Positions 33,898 to 42,452 of a DNA stretch of 64,000 bases are shown here, piece by piece. The notes beneath the pieces are model-generated. The model worked only from the letters and a program-made list of their open reading frames with translations. It searched no databases and was not told the DNA's origin. Position 1 is the first letter of the stretch. Each line of letters begins with the position of its first letter. A program made the position numbers and the translations under genes. This DNA is from Flavobacterium acetivorans (GTDB lineage Bacteria > Bacteroidota > Bacteroidia > Flavobacteriales > Flavobacteriaceae). Location of the stretch: contig NZ_CP087132.1 of the NCBI RefSeq assembly GCF_020911885.1, positions 1,240,001 through 1,304,000 of the forward strand. The letters run 5' to 3'.

Positions 33898-36800
33898 TTA
33901 AAAGCTAAATTGGAATCCTGTAGTAACTATTTTCAATGGGGGTAGTCCACCTCTGGTTTTAAACTCAGGATCAGCACCTCTATAGGAGGTAAAGGTGACC
34001 AAGTTTTGTGCCTGGATATTGAATTTACACACTACGCCTTTTATCCAGCTAGAAGGGAGCTCATAGCTCAAGGATATATTTTTTAATCGTATGTAGGAAG
34101 CATCAGTAATTGACGCATCGCTTTCTCGGTATTTAGTAAATGCGTTTGCTACAGCAGCCTTTGCACCGGTACTGTATTGCTGAAAAGGGCCTACATCAGA
34201 AGGGTTTTGCCAGTGCGCCAGCACATCAGTCGTTTGGTTATTTCTACTTCCAGGCAAGCCAAGGGTAGAGACTGAGTTGTAATTTAATTGCTTAACAAAC
34301 TGGAATAGGAAATCGAGCTGTAGGCCTTTGTAGTGAAGTTGGTTTTGTAAAGCCCCATAAAACGCAGGATTTAAGTCGCTAAGGTATTTTTTATCATCTT
34401 TAGCAGAAAGTACTCCATCACCATTAAAATCTTCAAACTGATATAATCCTGTTGCGGGGTCAAGGCCTGTAAAATTATATACTTTTACAATATTCAAGGG
34501 TGCCCCTATAACATACTTATTTGCATAGGTTGAGCTCTCTAAATCTGGGAATCGCAACAGTTTGTTTTTCGAAATACTAATGTTATAATTACTGCTCCAT
34601 CCAAAGTCCTTGCGTTGAATAATTGCGGTTCGTAGTGTCAATTCTATTCCATCATTCTGTACACTGGCATCAAGGTTGGCTTGTATACTGTTAAAACCAG
34701 TTGTTCCAGGTAAAGGAATCCCTACTAATTGACTCGATGAGGTATTTCGAAACCAGCCGGCGGTCAAGAAAACGCGGTCTTTAAAAAAGCCAAGTTCTGT
34801 TGCTATCTCCAATTTTTTATTGTTTTCCCATCCAAAATTAGAATTAAATAGTCGAGTAGGTTCTAAGCCAACAATCCCTTGGTATGGATTCCCAGAAGAG
34901 CTGTAGCTGTCTAAATACTGGTAATCCCCGATTTGGTCATTTCCTGTTATTCCATAACTGGCTCGCAGTTTGCCGAAACTTAGAAGTGAAGTGTTTCCAT
35001 CAGTTGTATAACTATCTTTAGTAAAAAGCCATGCAGCACCGATGGCACCAAAATTAGCAAACTTGTTGCCTGGACCAAAACGACTTGAACCATCTTTTCT
35101 AGCGGTAACGTTTACAAAATAGCGATCCTGCCAACTTAAATTGGCGCGACAAAAGAAAGCTTGGTATTTGTATTCAGTATCATCGCTACTCATAATATTG
35201 ACATTAGAGGCCGATGCCAAATCATAAATCAAGCTGTTGCTGGTAAATCCCTCAGCGCCTAGAACCAGCTGTTCTCCATTGAGTTGATTGAAAGTACTTC
35301 CCAATAACATCGTAATCTTAGCCTGACCGATGGTAGTGTGCCAATTTATCTGTGGCTCTATAATCCATGATTGTCTAGAAGTTGAATTGGTAAAAAGAGA
35401 AGAAAATTCACTGCTAAGTCCATAAGCAGGGTTGTAAATCGTCGATGGAAAAGTACTGCTCTCTGTGTGTTTCAGCTCAGTAAAACCAAAACTAGATTTC
35501 AGTTCAAAGTGATAGGGAAGTTGATATGATAAAATAGTGTTTGCTACAAAATCATAGGTTTTGCTCAATGATTTACCGTTCAAATTGCTCAAAGGATTTT
35601 CCCAAGTACTGTTCTCCCAGTTCAACTCGCCTGCTGCATCATAAAGCGTTGGAGCATTCGGGGCTAGTTTTCTTGAAATAGTAGTTAGGTCGGTAGAGGG
35701 CTGATTATTGTCCTGTACTGTATAGCCAGCTGAAAACGTAATGCCAAACTTTTTATTTTCAGACGCATGGTTCAAGTTGATCCGGACATTTCCTTTTTTA
35801 TATCCAAAATCACCGGGAAAAACGGTCGTTTCTTTTCCATAATTTCCATTGATGATAAACTGAGTGTATTCGTTGCCACCCATAACAGAGGATTGTAGAT
35901 TCGTGATGGTGGAAGTACCTCCGGTAAGTACTTTTTGCCAATTGGTATTTCGAGTTTGGTCCCAAGTACCATTGATTTCATAAGCAGAAGCAGGATATTT
36001 AGTGTAACCATCATTAGCGTAAGCTTCTTTACGCATTTCTAAGTATTGCTCTGTATTCATTAAGTCCATAAAGCGGGTTACCTTGCCAAAACCATAGGAA
36101 TAGTTTGCGGCATAAGTGGTTTTGCCTGCCTTCCCCTTTTTAGTTGTAATCAGTACCACGCCATTGGCTCCACGAGAACCATATATAGCTGTGGCATCAG
36201 CATCTTTGAGTACTTCTATGCTTTCAATATCTCCGGGATTCAAATTGTTCAAGGGGCTAGTCAAGGTAGGCATAATTGACGCAGTGGCACTAAACCCGAT
36301 GGGATCACTTGCATATGGCACCCCATTTATAATATATAATGGTCGGTTTCCATCAGCTCTGAGACTGTTGTGCCCGCGTATCTGTATATCAAATCCACCT
36401 CCCGGGACACCAGTAGTCTGGGTTATATTTACCCCCGCCATACGTCCCTGCATAGCAGCCAGCACATTAGTTACCGGTTGGGTCTCAATATCTTTAGCCG
36501 TAATGCGGGCAATACTTCCGGTGCGCTCCTTTTCTTTGACGGAATAGTAACCGGCATTGATACGGACTTCCTGCAAGGAGGTGATGTCTTCCTGTAGCTG
36601 GATGTGGATGTTTTTGCGGTAGTTTATGGGGATTATAGCTGTTTTGTAACCGATATAGCTCACAACTAAGGTATCATTGGCTTTGGCTAGGAGGCTGTAT
36701 TTGCCATCAAAGTCGGATAGGACGGCATAATTGACGCGGTTTTTTATGGAGATGGTCACGCCGGGCAAGGGGGTTCTGCCATCGGTTATGATACCACTTA

Positions 36801-36936
36801 TTTGGTTTTGCTGTCGTTCAGACAGCTCTGGCCTTAGTGTTTTGTTAGCTAAGGCTGGGCTGCTGCTTAGGATAATCCCGATAAGGATTATGTAGCATAA
36901 AGCTGAAGCTGTGTTGTGAAATGAAGAATTTTTCAT
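33898..36936 (-). CDS. SusC/RagA-like TonB-linked outer-membrane protein
   Basis: This 1012-residue receptor starts with a signal peptide and a carboxypeptidase-D-like domain (GIITDGRTPLPGVTISIKN, YSLLAKANDTLVVSYIGYKT). The plug domain contains NVLAAMQGRMAGVNITQTTG and the SusC-type IESIEVLKDADATAIYGSRG. The barrel ends in FQFSF. It transports a ligand handed over by SusD using TonB energy. No sigma/anti-sigma pair is adjacent, so control may fall to the AraC-family regulator upstream. Confidence 0.93.
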   Translation of the reverse strand: MKNSSFHNTASALCYIILIGIILSSSPALANKTLRPELSERQQNQISGIITDGRTPLPGVTISIKNRVNYAVLSDFDGKYSLLAKANDTLVVSYIGYKTAIIPINYRKNIHIQLQEDITSLQEVRINAGYYSVKEKERTGSIARITAKDIETQPVTNVLAAMQGRMAGVNITQTTGVPGGGFDIQIRGHNSLRADGNRPLYIINGVPYASDPIGFSATASIMPTLTSPLNNLNPGDIESIEVLKDADATAIYGSRGANGVVLITTKKGKAGKTTYAANYSYGFGKVTRFMDLMNTEQYLEMRKEAYANDGYTKYPASAYEINGTWDQTRNTNWQKVLTGGTSTITNLQSSVMGGNEYTQFIINGNYGKETTVFPGDFGYKKGNVRINLNHASENKKFGITFSAGYTVQDNNQPSTDLTTISRKLAPNAPTLYDAAGELNWENSTWENPLSNLNGKSLSKTYDFVANTILSYQLPYHFELKSSFGFTELKHTESSTFPSTIYNPAYGLSSEFSSLFTNSTSRQSWIIEPQINWHTTIGQAKITMLLGSTFNQLNGEQLVLGAEGFTSNSLIYDLASASNVNIMSSDDTEYKYQAFFCRANLSWQDRYFVNVTARKDGSSRFGPGNKFANFGAIGAAWLFTKDSYTTDGNTSLLSFGKLRASYGITGNDQIGDYQYLDSYSSSGNPYQGIVGLEPTRLFNSNFGWENNKKLEIATELGFFKDRVFLTAGWFRNTSSSQLVGIPLPGTTGFNSIQANLDASVQNDGIELTLRTAIIQRKDFGWSSNYNISISKNKLLRFPDLESSTYANKYVIGAPLNIVKVYNFTGLDPATGLYQFEDFNGDGVLSAKDDKKYLSDLNPAFYGALQNQLHYKGLQLDFLFQFVKQLNYNSVSTLGLPGSRNNQTTDVLAHWQNPSDVGPFQQYSTGAKAAVANAFTKYRESDASITDASYIRLKNISLSYELPSSWIKGVVCKFNIQAQNLVTFTSYRGADPEFKTRGGLPPLKIVTTGFQFSF

Positions 36937-38476
36937 AATATTGGTTTAGTTTAATGAAACGTTAGTTTTGTTTGCGATGGTTCTCTTCAGTTGTCCAGAC
37001 GGTTAGGGGGCCTTTTTTGTTTACAAAGTCATTGCGAGGTACGACGCACCCGAGAGAAGCGAACGGAGCGTTAGCTAACCTCACTTTTATTATTATTACT
37101 CTGTCATAGTTGATCTTTTGTTAGTGATTAAACATTAAATTTATTTTTATCCATAAACAGTTGGGTTTTAATTACTATTCCGTTCTTTTTTGCATTGCCC
37201 AAAAAAGAACCAAAAAACGCTAGCCTGACTATTTTTATCCTGAAAATCTTCGGATGTATTTTCCTATCGCGACCCCAGCCGCTCTTGCTGCGCACTCGAC
37301 TCGGGGGTCACTCCCTTCGGCCAAGGCTTAAATCCATTCTTCGATTTTCTGAGATAAAAATAGAAGGGCGGTTTTAGCAAAAGCATAATCTTTATTTAGT
37401 CATAGGCGTTTTGAGTTATGGATTTTCTGTTTTCTGATCACTGCAATCTGATCACTGACCACTGCCTTCTTTCTTCATCAACCATAAATATAAAGGCATA
37501 TCAATGTTATAAATGCTAGTATTAATAAGGCTTGTATTTGTTTGTAATATTTCATGTTATTTAGTAGGTTATCTGTTATGAGTTATGGGTTGTCGGTTAT
37601 CAGTTTTCTGTTGTCGGTTATCCGCCCCAATAGCGATCGGGATCGGTTGTCTGTTGTCTGACCACTGCAATCTGATCACTGCCTTCTGACCTCTGACCAC
37701 TGTTTTCTTTACTCTTTATTCTTTGTCATCCTGAGCTTGTCGAAGGACACATCTCACGATAAAAACATCCTGCACCATTAATAAATTCAAATTAAATTAA
37801 TGAGATCAATTGCTCAAAGGATCGTGCGGTGCAGGTGTTTTTTTTTAGCCTTAAAGTTTCAAGTCTAAGGTCTTAAAGTCTTTATGCTTGGTATTTTTTT
37901 ATCATTGGCGTTTTTTTAGTTATCGGTTGTCTGTTATCAGTTATGCCCTTCGACAAGCTCAGGGTGACACAGGTTATTGGTTAAAATTGGCATAGGGATT
38001 CCTGACCGGTTAAGAAAAGTACATTTTCCTGACTGGGAATGCTGAATTATGGGTTTGGGGTTTAAGAAGCTGTTTTTACTAGGCTTACTGAAACAAAGTC
38101 TGAAAACTTTGGGGACGCATTTGGAAAATAGAAATAAAGACAATACTTTTAAAGTGCGAGTTTAAAGAGGAAGGGCTTCAATCGAAGTGCCAAAGGCATT
38201 TTAAGTTTTATGGGCTATAAAGGGGATTATTTTATGTAATTCCTTTTTTTATGTGTCAAGGCAGGGTTAAACGCTGCAGGATTACAATCCTGTTTGTTGT
38301 TTTCCTGGCTTGATGCCCTAATTGTTTCCGGTTTTGAGACGGTAAAGCAGCTTGCTTGTAGCAGGTGGTTAAGGTGGTTTGATCGTGCTGATGCATAAAA
38401 AGATCGTTCTCATAATTTATAGGTTTATGGTTATGGAACGATGTATTTCGTGGTATGAATGGTCTTTGCAGAAAAA
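36937..38476. other. repeat-rich intergenic region
   Basis: No convincing gene. It contains the GTCATTGCGAGGTACGA repeat (about 37028), a GC-rich block (37195-37380) that looks like a dispersed repeat, heptamer-like tracts (about 37560-37660 and 37915-37945), REP-like TCATCCTGAGCTTGTCGAAG (37728-37750) and its inverse (about 37947-37966), and a hairpin with distant arms CCTGCACC/GGTGCAGG (about 37770 and 37830). Confidence 0.6.
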
Positions 38477-38588
38477 GCAAGGAGCGGCCTCACACTTTAG
38501 AACCGTGGGCGACCAAACCCATCCCCACAATCTTTCGATTGAGAAGGTACTATCTAAAGCTTACGTGAGAACCGCTCGCATGCCTTGC
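38477..38588 (+). ncRNA. possible structured RNA or palindromic element
   Basis: Nested complementary segments can be read: GCAAGG/CCTTGC, GAGCGG/CCGCTC, CTCAC/GTGAG and CTTTAGA/TCTAAAG. These enclose two hairpins, GTGGG/CCCAC and CAATC-TTTC-GATTG. This gives a long stem with a branched end over 112 nt. Neither strand has a convincing protein. It could be an RNA gene, an attC-like fold or part of a dispersed repeat. Confidence 0.35.
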
Positions 38589-38760
38589 AAAAGTAAAAAA
38601 CTTTTTGACATGGAGCGACTTCACGATACTCTCGATAGTAAAATTGGTCGTTTCGGTTCGAGAAAACATCGTTTTGATTATGCCAAAAAAGGCTAATTGT
38701 CAATTCGCTAGAACAAATATAACAATAGTTTCTTAATTACAAAATTTTTAAACAAAGAAA

Positions 38761-39228
38761 ATGAATCATAATATTGATAAATACATTAGTGACAAGATTT
38801 CAGAATTAAAATGGCAGGATAAACAACTATCCGAAATTTCTGGGTTATCAAAAGGACAAGTTAGCAAACTAAAAAATGGTTCAGTATCAAAATTATCTGC
38901 TCAAACCTTTTATTTAATTGTAAAAGCTTTTAATGATTCTATAGATAATGCAACTAGAATTGTATTCCTAAATCAGAAATTCGATTTAAATAAATGGATT
39001 CCTAAAGAGCGTAATGAATTTGGGAAAATAATGTCTAAATACGAGAATATCACAAATTCGCTAGAAGAAATTTCAGCTAAAACTGGAATTAATGAAATAA
39101 GATTAAGTGAATTGTATTATAGAAAAGGAGCTTTAGATGCCTATGAATTACTATTTATTGAAAAAGCTATCGGAAAGAAGCCAGGGGAATTATTTGAGGA
39201 GTTTTATGGAAAAAATATTTTGTTTTGA
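38761..39228 (+). CDS. XRE-like regulator with two helix-turn-helix segments
   Basis: This 155-residue protein has an N-terminal XRE-like domain (QLSEISGLSKGQVSKLKNG) and a second, weaker helix-turn-helix near residues 100-150 (LEEISAKTGINEIRLSELYY). It lies 78 bp before a protein with a HEPN-like motif on the same strand, which suggests an antitoxin-like or regulatory role. No ligand domain is seen. Confidence 0.65.
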   Translation: MNHNIDKYISDKISELKWQDKQLSEISGLSKGQVSKLKNGSVSKLSAQTFYLIVKAFNDSIDNATRIVFLNQKFDLNKWIPKERNEFGKIMSKYENITNSLEEISAKTGINEIRLSELYYRKGALDAYELLFIEKAIGKKPGELFEEFYGKNILF

Positions 39229-39306
39229 GAGGACAAAAAATGATTGAGACTATATAAATGATATATAAAAATACGTAAAGGGAAAGATTTAAAAAAGAAT
39301 ATTACT

Positions 39307-39726
39307 ATGTACGAAGAATATAGCCGACAAGCATTGCCTTCAAAAAGATATAGAGAATTGCTAGGTTCTGCAATCTGTGTGTTTAATTCTAATAATCAAT
39401 TTATTATCGAAAATATTTTGAGAATAGACGACTCGAATTACAATTGGTATGAACTAATAGATAAAACTTCCGGAGATTTGTCGCAGCCTGTGAAAGAAAC
39501 CATTACTAAAAATTCCGACACGAAAATTGCAGTATTATTTTCATCGGTAATTGGCAAAAGAAACCGAATAATTCATAGTTTTCAGATAACTGAAAATAAC
39601 GAACAGGTACTTAGAACCAAGACAAAAAATAATGAGCAGTTCACTATTACAGAATCATCTTTACTAGAGTTTATAAAAGACAATGAAAATTTGTCGTTAA
39701 TGTTGCATCAATTAAGAGGTCATTGA
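39307..39726 (+). CDS. hypothetical protein with HEPN-like RNase motif
   Basis: I recall this 139-residue family from Flavobacteriia but know no function. GKRNRIIHSF (R85, N86, H90) matches the Rx4H motif with asparagine after the arginine that marks HEPN ribonucleases. The helical bundle around it is less clear, since the first half is beta-rich (SAICVFNSNNQFIIENIL). Together with the XRE gene upstream it could be a toxin-antitoxin-like pair. Confidence 0.5.
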   Translation: MYEEYSRQALPSKRYRELLGSAICVFNSNNQFIIENILRIDDSNYNWYELIDKTSGDLSQPVKETITKNSDTKIAVLFSSVIGKRNRIIHSFQITENNEQVLRTKTKNNEQFTITESSLLEFIKDNENLSLMLHQLRGH

Positions 39727-40173
39727 CTTTGAAAGGGATTGGAAGAATAGTAAATACACGAACGGCTAACAGGCTCCCAGCTCTCCGAAGTGTTCCATAA
39801 AAAATAAACATTCTTAAAAATCTAGGGCGCTGTGCGAAGTCTCCTGACTTCGTATCCCGCTCCACTAAGTGTTCGTCTCTACGCTAGGCAAATGTTTCAT
39901 GCATTTTCTTTAAAATACCCTTAAAAGCCGCAAGAATAATGAAATTCTCCTGACTGTTTGCGTGAATGTTTTTAAAACTCAATGAAGGTATTGCGTCTTC
40001 TAAACTTGAAAAACGCATTTGTTGGTGGCAAATTCCGCTGATGTGTTGCTTTCTTAAAAATAAGAATAATCTTCTTTTTACACAAGTATTTTGTTATATT
40101 TGGTGGTAATACAACGGAGGTTATTTCACAGACTGACGTTATGCCTTCTACTAAAAAAACTAACGACAAAAAA
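39727..40173. other. intergenic region with REP copy and promoter
   Basis: It holds a solitary REP element (39777-39857), about 230 bp without recognisable content, a -7 box TATATTTG (40095-40102) and a GTTATGC core-like site (40138-40144) of the kind seen at the attC-like element downstream. The ATG at 40141 is part of that core-like site. Confidence 0.5.
39777..39857 (+). repeat. solitary REP element
   Basis: This copy starts CCAGCTCTCCGAAGTGTTCC and ends with the hairpin CGAAGTC-TCCT-GACTTCG. It is nearly identical to the third REP beside the RAYT gene (47905-47985), about 8 kb away. Confidence 0.85.
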
Positions 40174-40719
40174 ATGAGTAAAGAAAAATATGAGTTAATT
40201 CAAAAAATGAATGAAATAATTGAAAAACCAGCAGGAAAACAAGCTATTAGATTTATATTAAATTCGCTTGGTTCAGTTCCAGTTGTTGGAGGAATGATTT
40301 CAGCTACTGGTTCCGTTTGGAGTGAAAAAGAACAACAAGAATATAATCAAGTATTAGCTGAATGGGCAAATAAGACTGAATCCGATTTAAAAGATATTTT
40401 AGTAAATATTGAAAATTTATTACAGACACCTACCAAAACAAAAATGACCCTGCTGATTGGTGAAATTATTGGAAATGATAATGCTGAAAAGTTTTTAGAG
40501 AAAAGCAATTCTCAAATCCCATTGGTTTTAAACAATCAAACTATCAATGAATTACAACCATTTATTGAAATTCAATGGATATCCATTAAATCAACTGGAG
40601 CTACTTGTTCAATGGGAGCAGGAAATCGAGTAGGTAATCACTTCGAAGAACTGAAAAGACCATATGGAATGGGTACTGGTTTTGTACTCACTTTAAACGA
40701 ATCTTATTTTATAGATTAA
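40174..40719 (+). CDS. hypothetical cassette protein with glycine-rich hydrophobic segment
   Basis: I do not recognise this protein of about 181 residues. Near residues 30-50 it has a glycine-rich hydrophobic stretch (ILNSLGSVPVVGGMISATGS) like a membrane-inserting hairpin, then a coiled helical part and a beta-rich end (GMGTGFVLTLNES). I start at the ATG at 40174, because the upstream ATG (40141) lies in a recombination-core-like sequence. The gene sits alone between a core-like site and an attC-like palindrome, as in an integron cassette. Confidence 0.55.
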   Translation: MSKEKYELIQKMNEIIEKPAGKQAIRFILNSLGSVPVVGGMISATGSVWSEKEQQEYNQVLAEWANKTESDLKDILVNIENLLQTPTKTKMTLLIGEIIGNDNAEKFLEKSNSQIPLVLNNQTINELQPFIEIQWISIKSTGATCSMGAGNRVGNHFEELKRPYGMGTGFVLTLNESYFID

Positions 40720-40740
40720 TCTTAGAGATGAAAAGTATAA

Positions 40741-40866
40741 GGCATAACAGCCATTTAGCGAGATTGTGGGTTTAGTGGAATTACCGTTTCGCATCAAGTT
40801 TTCGTTAAGCCGAAAATTGAAAGGTTACGAATTTCCAGCCATCTCAAAGCAGCAAACCGTTATGCG
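40741..40866 (+). repeat. attC-like integron recombination site
   Basis: The ends GCATAAC (40742) and GTTATGC (40859) are inverse core-type sequences. Between them lies an imperfect palindrome (GAGAT/ATCTC, GGAATT/AATTTCC, centre TTTTCG/CGAAAA) of about 125 bp with unpaired bases. This is the architecture of attC sites. No integrase gene is in the window. Confidence 0.5.
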
Positions 40867-40898
40867 TCAGCTTAAACGAAAATTACTCAAAAGAAGAA

Positions 40899-41246
40899 AT
40901 GGGACATAAAAGTGTTTGTTTAGAATGTAGAAAATCATTAAATAGGGAAATTGACAGTAATTCTGAGAGAATTTATCCATGCTCTGAATGTGGAAAACCT
41001 ATGACACTTTTGCCACACAGATTCAAACCGCCTAAAAAAACTGAAGACAAAAAATGGGAAACTGTAAATTTTCTAATTGAACATGGTTTTTACTATCAAC
41101 ATGTTTATGAAAATGTTGAAGTCAAAAAAAGTGGAATCATAGTTTATGAAAATTACGCAAAATATCCAGAAAACATAAAAGATGCAAAAGAGTTTGTCGA
41201 AAAATATAAAGATCAAGCTCGAATCTATAAATATAAAACAGGTTAG
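40899..41246 (+). CDS. hypothetical zinc-ribbon protein
   Basis: This 115-residue protein starts with a zinc ribbon: CLEC (residues 7-10) and CSEC (about 28-31). The rest is basic and contains ETVNFLIEHGFYYQHVYENV. It directly follows the attC-like site and could be a single-gene cassette. Function unknown. Confidence 0.55.
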   Translation: MGHKSVCLECRKSLNREIDSNSERIYPCSECGKPMTLLPHRFKPPKKTEDKKWETVNFLIEHGFYYQHVYENVEVKKSGIIVYENYAKYPENIKDAKEFVEKYKDQARIYKYKTG

Positions 41247-41387
41247 ATTTTATTATAATGCAGAAATTCAAATCACTGGTTTGATGAAAGTAAAATTTAT
41301 TTATTGAGCAAATATTTATGTTAGTTTAATTGACGTGACAGTGTAACGACAATTAAAAAATAGAAATGGAATTTTAAAACAAATAAT

Positions 41388-42362
41388 ATGGAACAACAAA
41401 CGACAACCGTTTTAAATGCAAATGCTTTAGAGTTGCATTATTGGTTTAACGATAACTCGCACACAATGAATGCTTTTGTTCAGAATAAGTGTGAATTGGA
41501 GTTCCTTGGTATTATTAATGAAATTGCAACTACTTTCGGTGCAGAAATAATAATTGAAACAGAACCTTTTGGTGATGGTGGTTTGATACGTTGGTTTAGA
41601 ATAAAAACCAAATTAAATGAAAAATCATCTGTTTTAAAAGTTGCTATTGTAACTGCATTAGCCACAACAATATTAGTTACCCCTCTAAATACTGTTGTAA
41701 CAAAAGCTACAGAAAAATTAATTGAAAAGGCATTTGAAGATGAAGAAAAAACTAATCGTGCTACCGAAAAAGAAAAACTTGAACTCGAAGAATTAAAACT
41801 CAATGTAGAGCTCAAAAGACAGTTGTTACATAAAAACACTGTAATCAGTAAAAAGAAATCCAATTTTTATGAAATATTAGACAGATATCCAAAAGTCACT
41901 CAGGTTTCAATTGCTATTCAGGATAAAGACAAAAAACGTGTTTCCGAAGAAAATTTTGTTCGAAAAGAAAATTTCAAAGAATTTATTTTAGTTACTGATA
42001 AACTAGAACCTGATTATATTGACAATGCAATTATTGAAATTATTTCCCCAGTACTAAAAAAAGGAGATTACAAATGGAGAGGTATTTACAATGGAGAAAC
42101 CGTTTCTTTTACAATGAAATCCAATGAATTTAAAACATTAGTTCAAACTGGTAAAATTGAATTCAAAAATGGTTCTTCAATAAATTGTTTACTAAAAATA
42201 GACAAGAAGATGAACAACGAAGGCATTGAACAAATCTCTAACTATACCATAAAAAGAGTGAATAATTATTTTGAAAATGACAAACCTATTGAAACTCCAG
42301 AAGGTAAAAATTATAGACAAAAACGAGAAGCTGACGAATCTCAATATGGAATGTTTGATTAA
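41388..42362 (+). CDS. hypothetical membrane protein with coiled coil
   Basis: I do not recognise this 324-residue protein. An N-terminal domain (about 1-75) is followed by one membrane helix (VLKVAIVTALATTILVTPL), a charged coiled coil (about 105-150, EKEKLELEELKLNVELKRQL) and a beta-rich C-terminal domain (about 160-300). It lies 90 bp before the PHP-ATPase gene on the same strand. It could be the membrane-acting partner of that module. Confidence 0.55.
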   Translation: MEQQTTTVLNANALELHYWFNDNSHTMNAFVQNKCELEFLGIINEIATTFGAEIIIETEPFGDGGLIRWFRIKTKLNEKSSVLKVAIVTALATTILVTPLNTVVTKATEKLIEKAFEDEEKTNRATEKEKLELEELKLNVELKRQLLHKNTVISKKKSNFYEILDRYPKVTQVSIAIQDKDKKRVSEENFVRKENFKEFILVTDKLEPDYIDNAIIEIISPVLKKGDYKWRGIYNGETVSFTMKSNEFKTLVQTGKIEFKNGSSINCLLKIDKKMNNEGIEQISNYTIKRVNNYFENDKPIETPEGKNYRQKREADESQYGMFD

Positions 42363-42452
42363 AATGTGTGATTTTGGTTAGCTGTGACTTTTATCTTTTT
42401 TGGTAAAATTTAAAAAGAACGATAACCATATAAAATTAAAAAGGAACTAATT

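Noticed and set aside
37195..37377. 60-codon ORF in a GC-rich block
   Set aside because: Composition and sequence (arginine- and leucine-rich, ACTCGGGGGTCACTCCC stretch) look like a dispersed intergenic repeat, with no promoter or neighbours.
37770..37841. Distant hairpin arms CCTGCACC and GGTGCAGG as an RNA gene
   Set aside because: The loop is about 50 nt without further helices and the region is full of repeats; evidence is too thin.
38379..38696. 105-codon plus-strand ORF and an overlapping minus-strand ORF
   Set aside because: The DNA is better explained by nested inverted repeats (38477-38588), and neither protein has a recognisable fold. A real small protein cannot be fully excluded.
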